Source: Bacteroides faecis MAJ27
GTDB lineage: Bacteria > Bacteroidota > Bacteroidia > Bacteroidales > Bacteroidaceae
Assembly (NCBI RefSeq): GCF_900106755.1
Contig: NZ_FNNN01000001.1
Coordinates: forward strand, 1-64,000
DNA: 64,000 nucleotides
Direction of reading: 5' to 3'
Below the pieces are notes generated by a model. That model ran no database searches. It worked only from the letters and a program-made list of their open reading frames with translations, and was not told the DNA's origin. The translations under genes and the position numbers were made by a program. Shown here in pieces: positions 1-8,531 of this stretch. The first letter of the stretch is position 1, and every line of letters starts with the position of its first letter.

Positions 1-176
1 GCATGTGCAGTCATATAAGTAGGAATTGATTAATATGAAAGCAAAGATATGAAGAAGTAGAATTAAAGAAAAGACGGCATCGCCGAGACGCTTACTGAAA
101 TTGCTCTGATATCGCCTATCTATCATACTATTTTGTCTTATCTCTCATGCAAATAGAAAGTAGATATGTTAGTGTT

Positions 177-330
177 CATGTAGTTCCAAGATTAATCTCA
201 TGTAGTTCCAAGATCAGTTTCAACCGGTGAAACAAAGTGTTTCATGCCTTGGAACAAAGTGTTTCAAGCAATGAAACAAAGTGTTTCGTACGGTGAAACA
301 AAGTGTTTCAAGCGTTTGAAACTATTTGAA
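177..330. repeat. 22-bp-period imperfect tandem repeat array, array 1
   Basis: Seven consecutive 22-nt units begin at 177, 199, 221, 243, 265, 287 and 309. Units 3 to 6 share the core TGAAACAAAGTGTTT and its dyad GAAAC-AAAGT-GTTTC (229-243, 251-265 with one change, 273-287, 295-309). Units 1 and 2 are a diverged pair sharing CATGTAGTTCCAAGAT, and unit 7 is degenerate. The period of two helical turns is kept exactly while the 7-nt spacers vary. No ORF spans it. The function is unknown; the array could be a protein-binding array or a replication-slippage product. Confidence 0.85.
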
Positions 331-450
331 ACACCTGTTGAAGTTCTTTGGAGCACCTATCTACTTGATTAACTTGACTGTAGCTACTGTTTCGCTTAAC
401 CTGTTCTTTCAGGAAGTACTAAATCGTTTTTCAGCCGACAATGCATGAGT

Positions 451-538
451 TATCAGCTATTAACGCCTGATTGTCCAACTATTAACAACTGACACATCAA
501 TCATTAATAACTGACACAACAGGCGTTAACATCCTGAA
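451..538. repeat. 22-bp-period imperfect tandem repeat array, array 2
   Basis: Four 22-nt units begin at 451, 473, 495 and 517. Each carries a version of ATTAACNNCTGA (459-470, 481-492, 503-514, and a variant at 525-537). The sequence is unrelated to array 1 in the same intergenic region, but the period is identical. No coding potential was seen across it. Confidence 0.7.
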
Positions 539-587
539 TGCAAGGAGTAAGTAGAAAAAAAGATGTATTATGGCATACATACAAAGT

Positions 588-607
588 GAGAGCAACCGCT
601 TGCTCTC
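588..607. other. Perfect 8-bp hairpin
   Basis: GAGAGCAA (588-595) and TTGCTCTC (600-607) can pair around a 4-nt loop. Neither strand has a T-run after it, so it is not a convincing intrinsic terminator. The rest of 539-720, between the repeats and the end of the next gene, shows nothing I can name. Confidence 0.4.
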
Positions 608-720
608 ATACTGCCACCACACTTGCTACAATCGCTGTAAGGCCGATGGATAAAGGGATACAGACCAATAGTTAGAGCATGAGAGCAAAACCTATGTTTA
701 ATTCATGTGGAGGGATATTT

Positions 721-1050
721 CTATCCCAGTAACTTATCAATGATAAAATGACCGATGAAAAATAAATCACCCATGAAGACAACACTGAATATCAGAAAAG
801 CGATAGCGGTACTCCAGCGATAATCCCCTTCGTCCTCCCCGCGCTTGATACGCAGCAGGGAGCTATACAAGCAATCGCCCGCAATGAACAGCACAAACAG
901 ACTCGGTATCAAGTCACCCCACGATACCAACCACAAGTTATCACCCTTTCCCATCAGGAAGGTCAATGCTACGGCCAACAGGAAGACAGAAGCATACTGC
1001 AAATCTTTTCTCTTCGAATTCATAGCGGTCATATTTAAAGTACTTTTCAC
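721..1050 (-). CDS. Small integral membrane protein, unknown function
   Basis: I do not recognise this 109-aa protein. It has three hydrophobic segments, about residues 18-33, 40-60 and 80-105, the first two separated by a short GKGDN loop. A charged loop (RIKRGEDEGDYR) follows the second segment. No catalytic motif is visible. It is the last gene of a minus-strand trio: the ribbon-helix-helix gene ends 51 bases upstream and the SPFH gene precedes that. Co-transcription and a shared membrane role are likely but inferred. Internal methionines at residues 7 and 10 are alternative starts; the most upstream is given. Confidence 0.65.
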   Translation of the reverse strand: MKSTLNMTAMNSKRKDLQYASVFLLAVALTFLMGKGDNLWLVSWGDLIPSLFVLFIAGDCLYSSLLRIKRGEDEGDYRWSTAIAFLIFSVVFMGDLFFIGHFIIDKLLG

Positions 1051-1101
1051 AAAGATATCGAATCTCTTCCAATAATCCTTATCAATTCCATCTAAAAAAG
1101 A

Positions 1102-1314
1102 TTATGTCTGATCAGAAGGTTCGGACGGACCGCTCCCCGCTCTGGCGGATTTCTTTTTCAGCCGGCCACTCTTTTTCAGCGCCTCGGCAATAATCCACTG
1201 AAGTTGTCCGTTTGTACTGCGAAATTCATCGGCGGCCCATTTTTCAATGGCATCCATCGTCTCGGCATCTACACGCAAAACAAAACTCTTGATTGAAGAT
1301 TCTTTTTTAGCCAC
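1102..1314 (-). CDS. Arc/ribbon-helix-helix family small protein
   Basis: This is a 70-aa basic protein. Its N-terminal strand SFVLRVD is followed by helices ETMDAIEKWAADEF and TNGQLQWIIAEALKKS, the β-α-α pattern of Arc/MetJ-type DNA-binding domains, here with the 'Arc' rather than antitoxin arrangement. The C-terminal tail is Lys/Ser-rich and probably disordered. It lies 27 bases after the SPFH gene and before the small membrane-protein gene, on the same strand. It could regulate this trio, but no operator is evident. I see no toxin partner, so a toxin–antitoxin role is not supported. Confidence 0.7.
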   Translation of the reverse strand: MAKKESSIKSFVLRVDAETMDAIEKWAADEFRSTNGQLQWIIAEALKKSGRLKKKSARAGSGPSEPSDQT

Positions 1315-1341
1315 TACTTTCTTACCTTCTTTTTTTATTGA

Positions 1342-2289
1342 TTAATGATTCAACGTACCTGTATTGACTACCGGCTGCGCAGCTTCATCCGCACAAAGAA
1401 CTACAAGCAGATTGCTGACCATCGCTGCCTTCTTGTCCTCGTCCAATTCCACAATTTCCTCTTCAGAAAGTTTATGCAAAGCCATACGTACCATAGATAC
1501 GGCACCCTCCACAATCTTCTCACGGGCACTGATAATAGCCGAAGCCTGCTGACGACGCAACATAACCGCCGCAATCTCAGGAGCATAAGCCAGATAGTTG
1601 ATACGAGCCTCCACAATTTCCATTCCAGCCATTGCCAGACGCTCGTTAAGCTGATGCTCCAGCTGGTCGTTGATTTCATCCCCTCCGCTGCGTAAGGTCA
1701 ACTCATCCGCATTCGCCTCATTATCATCGTAAGCATACAACCCCGCCACCTGACGAAGAGCAGCATCACTCTGCACACGAACAAAATCTTCAAAAGCATT
1801 CATTCGTCCGGCAACGGTTACGCTCATCTGTCCGGTTCCTTTGTTATCCGCCATCGTCTGCGCATCGATTTCGAACATTGCCTTATACGTATCTTTCAGT
1901 TTCCAGACAAGCACCAGCCCTATCAAGATAGGATTACCGATTTTGTCATTCACCTTTATAGGTTCTATATCCAGATTACGGGCGCGCAAAGAAAGTTTCT
2001 TCTTATTCATGAAAGGATTCACCCAGAAGAAACCGGTTTCCGTAAACGTACCCTTGTACTTTCCGAAGAATACCATTGCCCGGGCTTCATTCGGTTCCTG
2101 AGAAAAATATCCCGGAATCATCATAACAGCCGCTGCAATAAAGAGGATCAGCAGCAAGAACAAAACAATACTCCCTTTAAAAAGGAGAAAACTCATCACA
2201 ACCAAAAGGGGGAGTATCGCCAAATTAATAAACAAGGCTACAAACCCATTAATAACCACGTCATTGTACTGAAATTCTTTTGCATCCAT
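1342..2289 (-). CDS. SPFH (stomatin/prohibitin/flotillin) domain membrane protein
   Basis: This 315-aa protein has two adjacent N-terminal membrane segments (about residues 12-37 and 40-60). An SPFH/Band 7 domain follows from about residue 68 (EARAMVFFGKYKG, then WVNPF) to about 260. The signature alanine-rich region EARINYLAYAPEIAAVMLRR, typical of SPFH proteins, leads into a helical C-terminus. SPFH proteins form oligomeric rings in the membrane and organise or protect partner proteins; the partner here is unknown. It is the first gene of the minus-strand trio and is preceded by a good -7 box at 2321-2328. Confidence 0.85.
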   Translation of the reverse strand: MDAKEFQYNDVVINGFVALFINLAILPLLVVMSFLLFKGSIVLFLLLILFIAAAVMMIPGYFSQEPNEARAMVFFGKYKGTFTETGFFWVNPFMNKKKLSLRARNLDIEPIKVNDKIGNPILIGLVLVWKLKDTYKAMFEIDAQTMADNKGTGQMSVTVAGRMNAFEDFVRVQSDAALRQVAGLYAYDDNEANADELTLRSGGDEINDQLEHQLNERLAMAGMEIVEARINYLAYAPEIAAVMLRRQQASAIISAREKIVEGAVSMVRMALHKLSEEEIVELDEDKKAAMVSNLLVVLCADEAAQPVVNTGTLNH

Positions 2290-2320
2290 AGCATTATATT
2301 TTGATATTATTTTGATATCA

Positions 2321-2328
2321 CAAATATA
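2321..2328 (-). promoter_or_regulatory. Predicted promoter -7 box for the SPFH operon
   Basis: On the minus strand this reads TATATTTG, a perfect match to the Bacteroides -7 consensus TAnnTTTG, 32 bases before the SPFH start codon. No clear TTTG -33 element was found at the usual 19-21 bp spacing. Confidence 0.5.
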
Positions 2329-2474
2329 TCACTTTTTAATTTTACAATGCAAGAAGAAAGACTCTTTTTTCTCGGTTATACATCATTTTTAACTAAACAG
2401 CAGTCATCCGATACTAAACAAATTTAAAAGGTGAAGAAAATAAGGGGTTATCTCAAACTAAAACGGACATGTAC

Positions 2475-2505
2475 TTTGAGGTATTTAAGTTTATTGTTAT
2501 TTTTG
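2475..2505 (+). promoter_or_regulatory. Predicted promoter for the DPP IV–lipA operon
   Basis: The -33 element TTTG (2475-2478) and the -7 element TATTTTTG (2498-2505) are separated by 19 bp, an exact fit to the Bacteroides primary-sigma consensus. The start codon is about 50 bases further on at 2558. Confidence 0.75.
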
Positions 2506-2557
2506 CAGGGTATGAACTTAATACCTTAGACAAGTAAAATATAAAACGACCTATAAA

Positions 2558-4768
2558 ATGAGAAAAGTAAGTTTAGCCCTGCTCCTCTGCCTTCTCTGCC
2601 TCGCCGGAATGGCACAAGGACAAAAGGCACTTGATTTAAAAGATATTACCTCCGGACGTTTCCGCCCGGAAAACATTCAGGGAGTCATCCCTATGCCCGA
2701 TGGGGAGCACTACACACAAATGAGCGCCGACGGTACGCAAATCATCAAATACTCATTCCGTACAGGAGAAAAGGTAGAAGTGATTTTCGACGTAAACCAG
2801 GCACGTGAATGTGACTTTAAGAATTTCGACAGCTACCAGTTCTCACCCGACGGTGACAAACTGCTGATTGCTACCCGAACAACCCCGATCTACCGGCATT
2901 CTTACACAGCTGTACATTATATATACCCTTTGAAACGAAATGATAAGGGAGTTACGACAAACAACATTATTGAACGGCTGTCCGACGGCGGACCTCAACA
3001 GGTCCCCGTCTTTTCTCCGGATGGGACGATGATCGCTTTTGTGCGTGACAATAATATATTCCTCGTGAAGTTGCTCTACGGCAACAGCGAAAGTCAGGTT
3101 ACCGAAGACGGCAAGCAAAACAGCGTTCTCAATGGTATCCCCGACTGGGTATACGAAGAAGAATTCGGTTTCAACCGTGCTCTGGAGTTCAGCGCCGACA
3201 ATACCATGATTGCTTTCATCCGCTTCGACGAATCGGAAGTTCCTTCCTATTCCTTCCCGATGTTCGCAGGTGAAGCACCGCAGATTACTCCTTTGAAAGA
3301 TTATCCGGGCGAATATACGTATAAGTATCCGAAAGCAGGATATCCGAATTCGAAGGTAGAAGTACGTACGTACGATATCAAATCACACGTGACCCGTACG
3401 ATGAAGCTCCCGATAGATGCAGACGGATATATTCCCCGTATCCGCTTCACGAAAGATGCCAGCAAACTTGCTGTCATGACACTGAACCGTCACCAAGACC
3501 GTTTCGATCTTTATTTTGCCGATCCGCGTTCAACTCTCTGCAAATTAGTGTTGCGTGATGAATCACCTTATTATATTAAGGAGAATGTCTTCGACAATAT
3601 CAAGTTCTATCCCGAAACTTTCAGTCTGCTTAGTGAGCGTGACGGTTTCAGTCATCTGTACTGGTACAGCATGGGTGGCAACCTCATCAAGAAAGTGACC
3701 AACGGCAAATATGAAGTGAAAGATTTTCTGGGTTATGATGAAGCAGACGGTTCGTTCTATTATACCAGCAATGAGGAAAGTCCTTTGCGCAAAGCTGTCT
3801 ATAAGATCGACAAGAAAGGCAAAAAACTGAAACTGTCTCAACGTGAAGGCACCAACACACCGCTTTTCAGCCAGTCGATGAAGTATTACATGAACAAATT
3901 CTCGAATCTGGATACTCCTATGCTCGTTACGCTGAACGACAATACAGGCAAAACCTTAAAGACGCTCATCAACAACGACCAACTGAAGCAAACGTTATCC
4001 GGTTATGCGATTCCGCAAAAAGAGTTCTTTACTTTCCAGACGACGGACGGAGTGACTCTGAACGGATGGATGATGAAGCCGGCCAATTTCTCCGCATCCA
4101 AGAAATATCCGGTACTGATGTACCAATATAGCGGACCGGGTTCACAACAAGTACTGGATACTTGGGGAATCAGTTGGGAAACTTACATGGCAAGCCTCGG
4201 TTACATTGTTGTATGCGTAGATGGTCGTGGCACAGGAGGTCGCGGAGAAGCGTTCGAGAAATGCACATATCTCAAAATCGGTGTGAAAGAAGCCAAAGAT
4301 CAGGTTGAAACGGCTCTCTATCTGGGTAAACAGCCTTATGTGGACAAAGACCGTATCGGAATCTGGGGATGGAGCTATGGCGGATACATGACATTAATGA
4401 GCATGAGCGAAGGAACTCCGGTGTTCAAAGCCGGTGTAGCTGTTGCCGCACCTACCGACTGGCGTTTCTACGACACCATATACACGGAACGCTTTATGCG
4501 TACTCCGAAAGAGAATGCGGAAGGATACAAAGAGTCATCTGCTTTCACACGTGCTGATAAACTGCATGGCAATCTGTTGCTGGTACACGGCATGGCAGAT
4601 GATAATGTTCACTTCCAGAACTGTGCAGAATATGCCGAACATCTGGTACAGTTGGGCAAGCAGTTTGATATGCAAGTATATACCAATCGCAACCATGGCA
4701 TATACGGCGGCAACACCCGTCAGCATCTATATACACGATTAACCAACTTCTTCCTGAATAACTTGTAA
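2558..4768 (+). CDS. dpp4: Dipeptidyl peptidase IV (S9 family serine peptidase)
   Basis: This 736-aa exported peptidase would release Xaa-Pro or Xaa-Ala dipeptides from peptide N-termini. A signal peptide (about 1-20, ending GMAQG) is followed by a β-propeller domain (about 40-470) carrying the substrate N-terminus-binding glutamates in DWVYEEE (Glu200-Glu202). The α/β-hydrolase domain contains the family motif RGTGGRG, the nucleophile Ser606 in GWSYGG, Asp681 in GMADDNVHF and His713 in NHGIYG, so the catalytic triad is intact. Length is normal for S9B enzymes. Its stop codon overlaps the lipA start by one base, implying translational coupling. A consensus promoter lies directly upstream. Confidence 0.95.
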   Translation: MRKVSLALLLCLLCLAGMAQGQKALDLKDITSGRFRPENIQGVIPMPDGEHYTQMSADGTQIIKYSFRTGEKVEVIFDVNQARECDFKNFDSYQFSPDGDKLLIATRTTPIYRHSYTAVHYIYPLKRNDKGVTTNNIIERLSDGGPQQVPVFSPDGTMIAFVRDNNIFLVKLLYGNSESQVTEDGKQNSVLNGIPDWVYEEEFGFNRALEFSADNTMIAFIRFDESEVPSYSFPMFAGEAPQITPLKDYPGEYTYKYPKAGYPNSKVEVRTYDIKSHVTRTMKLPIDADGYIPRIRFTKDASKLAVMTLNRHQDRFDLYFADPRSTLCKLVLRDESPYYIKENVFDNIKFYPETFSLLSERDGFSHLYWYSMGGNLIKKVTNGKYEVKDFLGYDEADGSFYYTSNEESPLRKAVYKIDKKGKKLKLSQREGTNTPLFSQSMKYYMNKFSNLDTPMLVTLNDNTGKTLKTLINNDQLKQTLSGYAIPQKEFFTFQTTDGVTLNGWMMKPANFSASKKYPVLMYQYSGPGSQQVLDTWGISWETYMASLGYIVVCVDGRGTGGRGEAFEKCTYLKIGVKEAKDQVETALYLGKQPYVDKDRIGIWGWSYGGYMTLMSMSEGTPVFKAGVAVAAPTDWRFYDTIYTERFMRTPKENAEGYKESSAFTRADKLHGNLLLVHGMADDNVHFQNCAEYAEHLVQLGKQFDMQVYTNRNHGIYGGNTRQHLYTRLTNFFLNNL

Positions 4769-5616
4769 TGGCTGACAGAGTGCGTAAGCCCGAGTGGCTG
4801 AAAATAAATATCGGCGCCAACAACCGTTACACCGAAACTAAAAGAATAGTCGACTCCCACTGCCTGCATACAATATGCAGCAGTGGGCGTTGTCCCAATA
4901 TGGGAGAATGCTGGGGAAAAGGAACCGCCACATTTATGATCGGGGGGGACATCTGTACCCGTAGCTGCAAATTCTGTAATACGCAAACCGGACGCCCGCA
5001 TCCGCTGGATACCAACGAACCCACGCATGTGGCAGAGTCTATCGCCCTCATGAAACTAGATCATGCGGTAGTTACCTCAGTAGACCGTGACGATCTGCCT
5101 GACTTGGGAGCCGGACATTGGGCACATACGATCCGTGAAATCAAACGACTGAATCCGCAAACCACTATCGAGGTGCTGATACCCGATTTCCAGGGTAGAA
5201 TGGACCTGGTCGATCTGGTCATAGAAGAGAATCCCGACATTATCTCTCACAATATGGAGACGGTAAGACGTATCAGCCCGCTGGTCCGCAGTGCTGCCAA
5301 CTACGATACCAGCCTGCAAGTAATCGGTCATGTTGCCGGAAGCGGAATCAAATCGAAAAGCGGTATTATGGTCGGGCTGGGAGAAACTCCCCGGGAAGTA
5401 GAAACAATCATGGACGATCTGCTGGCAGTCGGCTGCCAGATTCTTACGATAGGACAATATTTGCAGCCTACGCACCGGCATTATCCGGTTGCCGAGTATG
5501 TGACGCCACAGCAATTTGCCGCTTATAAAACAATCGGATTAGAGAAAGGATTCAGCATTGTAGAAAGCGCTCCTCTTGTCCGCTCGTCCTATCATGCAGA
5601 GAAACACATACGATAG
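4768..5616 (+). CDS. lipA: Lipoyl synthase
   Basis: This 282-aa radical-SAM enzyme inserts two sulfurs into protein-bound octanoyl groups to make lipoyl cofactor. Both iron–sulfur clusters are encoded: the auxiliary cluster Cys37, Cys42, Cys48 (CSSGRCPNMGEC) and the radical-SAM CX3CX2C cluster Cys63, Cys67, Cys70 (CTRSCKFC). The C-terminal RSSYHA motif is also present. It starts in the stop codon of the DPP IV gene (TAATG), so the two are co-translated although functionally unrelated. It acts in the cytoplasm. The length is slightly shorter than the E. coli enzyme but complete. Confidence 0.97.
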   Translation: MADRVRKPEWLKINIGANNRYTETKRIVDSHCLHTICSSGRCPNMGECWGKGTATFMIGGDICTRSCKFCNTQTGRPHPLDTNEPTHVAESIALMKLDHAVVTSVDRDDLPDLGAGHWAHTIREIKRLNPQTTIEVLIPDFQGRMDLVDLVIEENPDIISHNMETVRRISPLVRSAANYDTSLQVIGHVAGSGIKSKSGIMVGLGETPREVETIMDDLLAVGCQILTIGQYLQPTHRHYPVAEYVTPQQFAAYKTIGLEKGFSIVESAPLVRSSYHAEKHIR

Positions 5617-5673
5617 AAAACAAAACACATTCCCTATTTGTTTTATAGGTAAAACCGGCAAATAAACATAAAG

Positions 5674-6795
5674 ATGGATCATAAAGGAACACTTTCTTCC
5701 GCGTTTAACATGTCATTGGGTTTTATCCCCGTTATTATTTCCATTTTATTGTGTGAATTTATAACGCAAGACACGGCTATTTACATCGGTACTAGTATAG
5801 GTATCGTAGGGATATACCTATTACTACACCGCAAAGGAACGCTGATCCCTAATTTTATTCTTTATATAGCTACCGGAATGCTGGCACTGCTCTCGCTCGC
5901 AGCCTTGATTCCCGGCGACTATGTTCCGCCCGGCGCCCTGCCCCTTACACTGGAAGTCAGTATCCTCATTCCGATGCTGATACTCTACATGCATAAAAAA
6001 AGATTTATCAATCACTTTCTGAGACAGATAGGCTCCTGCAACAAACGCTTGTACGCGCAAGGAGCAGAGGCTGCCGTTGTCTCAGCACGCTTTGCATTGA
6101 TCTTCGGCATATTGCATTTTATCATTATCAGCATTGTGGTAGCCTGTCAGGACCCTTTAAGCCAGACAAGTCTGATGGTACTTTACAAAGTATTTCCACC
6201 TGTCGTATTTGTGATGGCTATCCTGTTCAATCAGATCGCTATCCGGTATTTCAACCATCTGATGTCGCACACGGAATATGTACCTATAGTCAACACCAAA
6301 GGAGACGTAATCGGGAGAAGTCTTGCCATAGAAGCGCTCAACTATAAAAATACATATATCAATCCGGTCATAAGAATAGCCGTATCCACTCACGGGATGC
6401 TGTTTCTTTGCGACAGACCGATGAACGCTATTCTGGACAAGGGGAAAACGGACATACCAATGGAATGTTATCTCCGCTATGGTGAATCGCTCACCGAAGG
6501 AGTCAACCGTCTGGTACACAATGCGCTCCCACAGGCAGCAGAAGATATCAAGCCACAGTTCAACATCGTCTATCACTTTGAGAATGACATAACCAACCGG
6601 CTCATCTATCTCTTCATCGTCGACATTAAAGATGATTCTATCCTTTGTACTCCCCGCTTTAAGAACAGTAAGCTATGGAATTTCAAGCAGATAGAAGAGA
6701 ATATGGGCAAAGGCTTTTTCAGCAGTTGCTTCGAAGATGAATACGAACACTTGAAAGATGTTATTTGTATAAGAGAAAAATACAAGGAATCTTAG
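5674..6795 (+). CDS. Multi-spanning membrane protein with a degenerate Nudix-like C-terminal domain
   Basis: This is a 373-aa protein of unassigned function. The N-terminal half has about six hydrophobic segments (residues roughly 12-28, 33-50, 56-76, 88-105, 138-160, 170-190). The cytosolic C-terminal half, from about residue 205, resembles IPP-isomerase-type Nudix proteins in order: VNTKGDVIGRS, INPVIRIAV, GMLFLCDRP, then YLRYGESLTEGVNRLV. The catalytic Nudix-box glutamates (REXXEE) are not preserved; that stretch reads VNRLVHNALP. I infer a non-catalytic ligand-binding or structural domain. It follows lipA by 57 bases and overlaps the end of the convergent methyltransferase gene by 35 bases. 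Confidence 0.7.
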   Translation: MDHKGTLSSAFNMSLGFIPVIISILLCEFITQDTAIYIGTSIGIVGIYLLLHRKGTLIPNFILYIATGMLALLSLAALIPGDYVPPGALPLTLEVSILIPMLILYMHKKRFINHFLRQIGSCNKRLYAQGAEAAVVSARFALIFGILHFIIISIVVACQDPLSQTSLMVLYKVFPPVVFVMAILFNQIAIRYFNHLMSHTEYVPIVNTKGDVIGRSLAIEALNYKNTYINPVIRIAVSTHGMLFLCDRPMNAILDKGKTDIPMECYLRYGESLTEGVNRLVHNALPQAAEDIKPQFNIVYHFENDITNRLIYLFIVDIKDDSILCTPRFKNSKLWNFKQIEENMGKGFFSSCFEDEYEHLKDVICIREKYKES

Positions 6796-7465
6796 ATAAT
6801 TCGGGAACATGTCCTTTCCAGTCTTTCACTGTACGAGTTTGTATCAACTCACCTTCACAAGTGATATTGGCAGCAATGCATAGTTTTGTCTGCGGACGGC
6901 AGTTCTGCAATATATCCTCTATCATCTTATGATTCCGGTAAGGAGTTTCGATGAATAGCTGTGTCTGGCTTTCGGCGTAGACGCGTTGTTCCAGTGTCTT
7001 CAGTTTCCTGGCCCGTTCGCCCGGTTCTATCGGCAGATAGCCGTGAAAGGCAAAGCTCTGTCCGTTAAATCCCGAAGCCATCACAGAAAGAATGATAGAT
7101 GACGGGCCTACCAGGGGAACCACTTTCAACTTCTTGCGCTGGGCAATGGCAACTACATCTGCTCCCGGATCGGCAACGGCAGGACAACCTGCCTCTGAAA
7201 TCACCCCCATTGAGGCTCCATCCGCCAAAGGTTTCAGATAACCGGAAATGTCTTCGGGAGAAGTATGCTTATTCAGCGGATAGAATGTCAGCGAATCAAT
7301 GTCAATCTCCCGATCAACCTTCTTCAGAAAGCGACGGGCAGAACGAACATCCTCGACAATAAAATGCCGGATACCACGAATAATCTCCGTATTATAAGAA
7401 GGCAACACCTGTTCAAGAGGTGTATCGCCCAATGTGACAGGCAACAGATAAAGAGCAGTTTCCAC
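6761..7465 (-). CDS. SAM-dependent methyltransferase, RsmI/tetrapyrrole-methylase family
   Basis: This 234-aa cytoplasmic protein belongs to the family of the 16S rRNA 2'-O-ribose C1402 methyltransferase RsmI. Supporting motifs are MGVISEAGCPAVADPG (the family's GDAGTPxxSDPG loop), VPLVGPSSIILSVMASG, and GYLPIEPGERARKLKTLE, followed by FIETPYRNHKM. It lacks the usual RsmI N-terminal GNLxD motif and is shorter than RsmI, so it may be a family member with a different substrate. It is the last gene of the fabI–gldB–methyltransferase run. Its 3' end overlaps the convergent membrane-protein gene. Upstream, a 14-nt direct repeat (GAAGAATTAAGAAT) lies in 7470-7500. Confidence 0.8.
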   Translation of the reverse strand: METALYLLPVTLGDTPLEQVLPSYNTEIIRGIRHFIVEDVRSARRFLKKVDREIDIDSLTFYPLNKHTSPEDISGYLKPLADGASMGVISEAGCPAVADPGADVVAIAQRKKLKVVPLVGPSSIILSVMASGFNGQSFAFHGYLPIEPGERARKLKTLEQRVYAESQTQLFIETPYRNHKMIEDILQNCRPQTKLCIAANITCEGELIQTRTVKDWKGHVPELSKIPCIFLLYK

Positions 7466-7517
7466 TTTGAAAATGAAGAATTAAGAATGAAGAATTAAGA
7501 ATAATAAATTTGGCGGA

Positions 7518-8525
7518 TCAGAGTTTCAGGTAGCCCGATTCCTCAAACATATTCTGATAATCGGTAAGCTCTAACAGATCCTTTATTTTAAGGTCCTTAT
7601 GCTTTTTCATATACGATGCGATAATCCGCGCACCCACCCACGAACCGATCAATGCAGGCGCTTGTCCTCCCAGCATGTCAACAGTCGGCGCCGGTTTCAT
7701 ATAGTAACGGATCACCATCGGGTCTCGTGCATGCAAGTGATCGTTTGCACAGATATACTCCCAGATGTCCTTCTCATTTTTCTTGCACCAGTCGTTTTCC
7801 TGCTCCGAATACCCCATCACCTGACCGATATCTTCATAACCGAGCAGATGCTGCACGACGTAATTGATTTTGCCGGAATGCATCATCAGATCGACCAGGC
7901 AAGTACCTTCGTGATAGTTCAGTCCGTAACGGCTGAGAAGATAGAATGAGAAACAATCCGGTACAATCCGTTCCGGGCGCATCGAAGCACATTGATAATC
8001 GTAATAGAAACGTTTATAAAGAGGATAGTCTTCTCCCATATACTTATCGAGGCTGATCCCCAGCAAGGTATCCACCAGAATAATCGATTCATTGAATGCG
8101 GATATCTGCGAATAAATAAATGGTACTTTCGTGTCGGGAACCTCCTTCTTCAGTTTCCGGAATCCTTTGGTGAGTCCTTTTTCTACTCCGTCAAGATTAG
8201 GATATTTCGCTTCGACATCGCTCAACAAACGAAGCAATGTACTGTCCGAATAGAACTTTTGCAGTCGTTGTGAAATGGTGTCGTCCTTCACCGTACCGAT
8301 AGAAAGCACATCTTCTATCAGAATCTTTGTCGGCTGCCGATAGTCCATAGTCAACTTCTGCATAGCAGAAAAGCTGTTGGAGCGAACATATTCGCTCAAC
8401 AGCTTATCGTATCTCAGAACAGAAATCCCTTCATCTTTCTGCTCCGCAACCTTTCCTGTGCTTAAGCCGCAGGAGGCGAAAAGCATACCTATTAATATAG
8501 TAAGAAGAGAGATCCGTAGTTTCAT
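7518..8525 (-). CDS. gldB: GldB-like lipoprotein
   Basis: This 335-aa lipoprotein has a signal sequence and the lipobox LFASC with Cys19 as the lipidation site. The body resembles GldB of the Bacteroidetes gliding machinery: an RYDKLL segment near the start, DTLLGISLDKYMGEDYPLYKRF in the middle, and YCEGTCLV-like and MLGGQAPALIGSWVGARI segments towards the end. Bacteroides do not glide, so the retained protein probably serves another envelope role. It lies 6 bases downstream of fabI on the same strand and is likely co-transcribed. The name is by family resemblance. Confidence 0.75.
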   Translation of the reverse strand: MKLRISLLTILIGMLFASCGLSTGKVAEQKDEGISVLRYDKLLSEYVRSNSFSAMQKLTMDYRQPTKILIEDVLSIGTVKDDTISQRLQKFYSDSTLLRLLSDVEAKYPNLDGVEKGLTKGFRKLKKEVPDTKVPFIYSQISAFNESIILVDTLLGISLDKYMGEDYPLYKRFYYDYQCASMRPERIVPDCFSFYLLSRYGLNYHEGTCLVDLMMHSGKINYVVQHLLGYEDIGQVMGYSEQENDWCKKNEKDIWEYICANDHLHARDPMVIRYYMKPAPTVDMLGGQAPALIGSWVGARIIASYMKKHKDLKIKDLLELTDYQNMFEESGYLKL

Positions 8526-8531
8526 AACTTT

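Noticed and set aside
177..330. CRISPR array
   Set aside because: Units are 22 bp in total with 7-nt variable spacers, repeats are imperfect, and no cas gene is present. Spacers are far too short.
588..607. Terminator or tRNA end in the first intergenic region
   Set aside because: The stem is perfect but has no T-run on either strand, and no cloverleaf can be drawn around it.
1102..1314. Toxin–antitoxin antitoxin
   Set aside because: The neighbouring small gene encodes a three-segment membrane protein without toxin features and the SPFH gene is first in the operon. Nothing supports a toxin partner.
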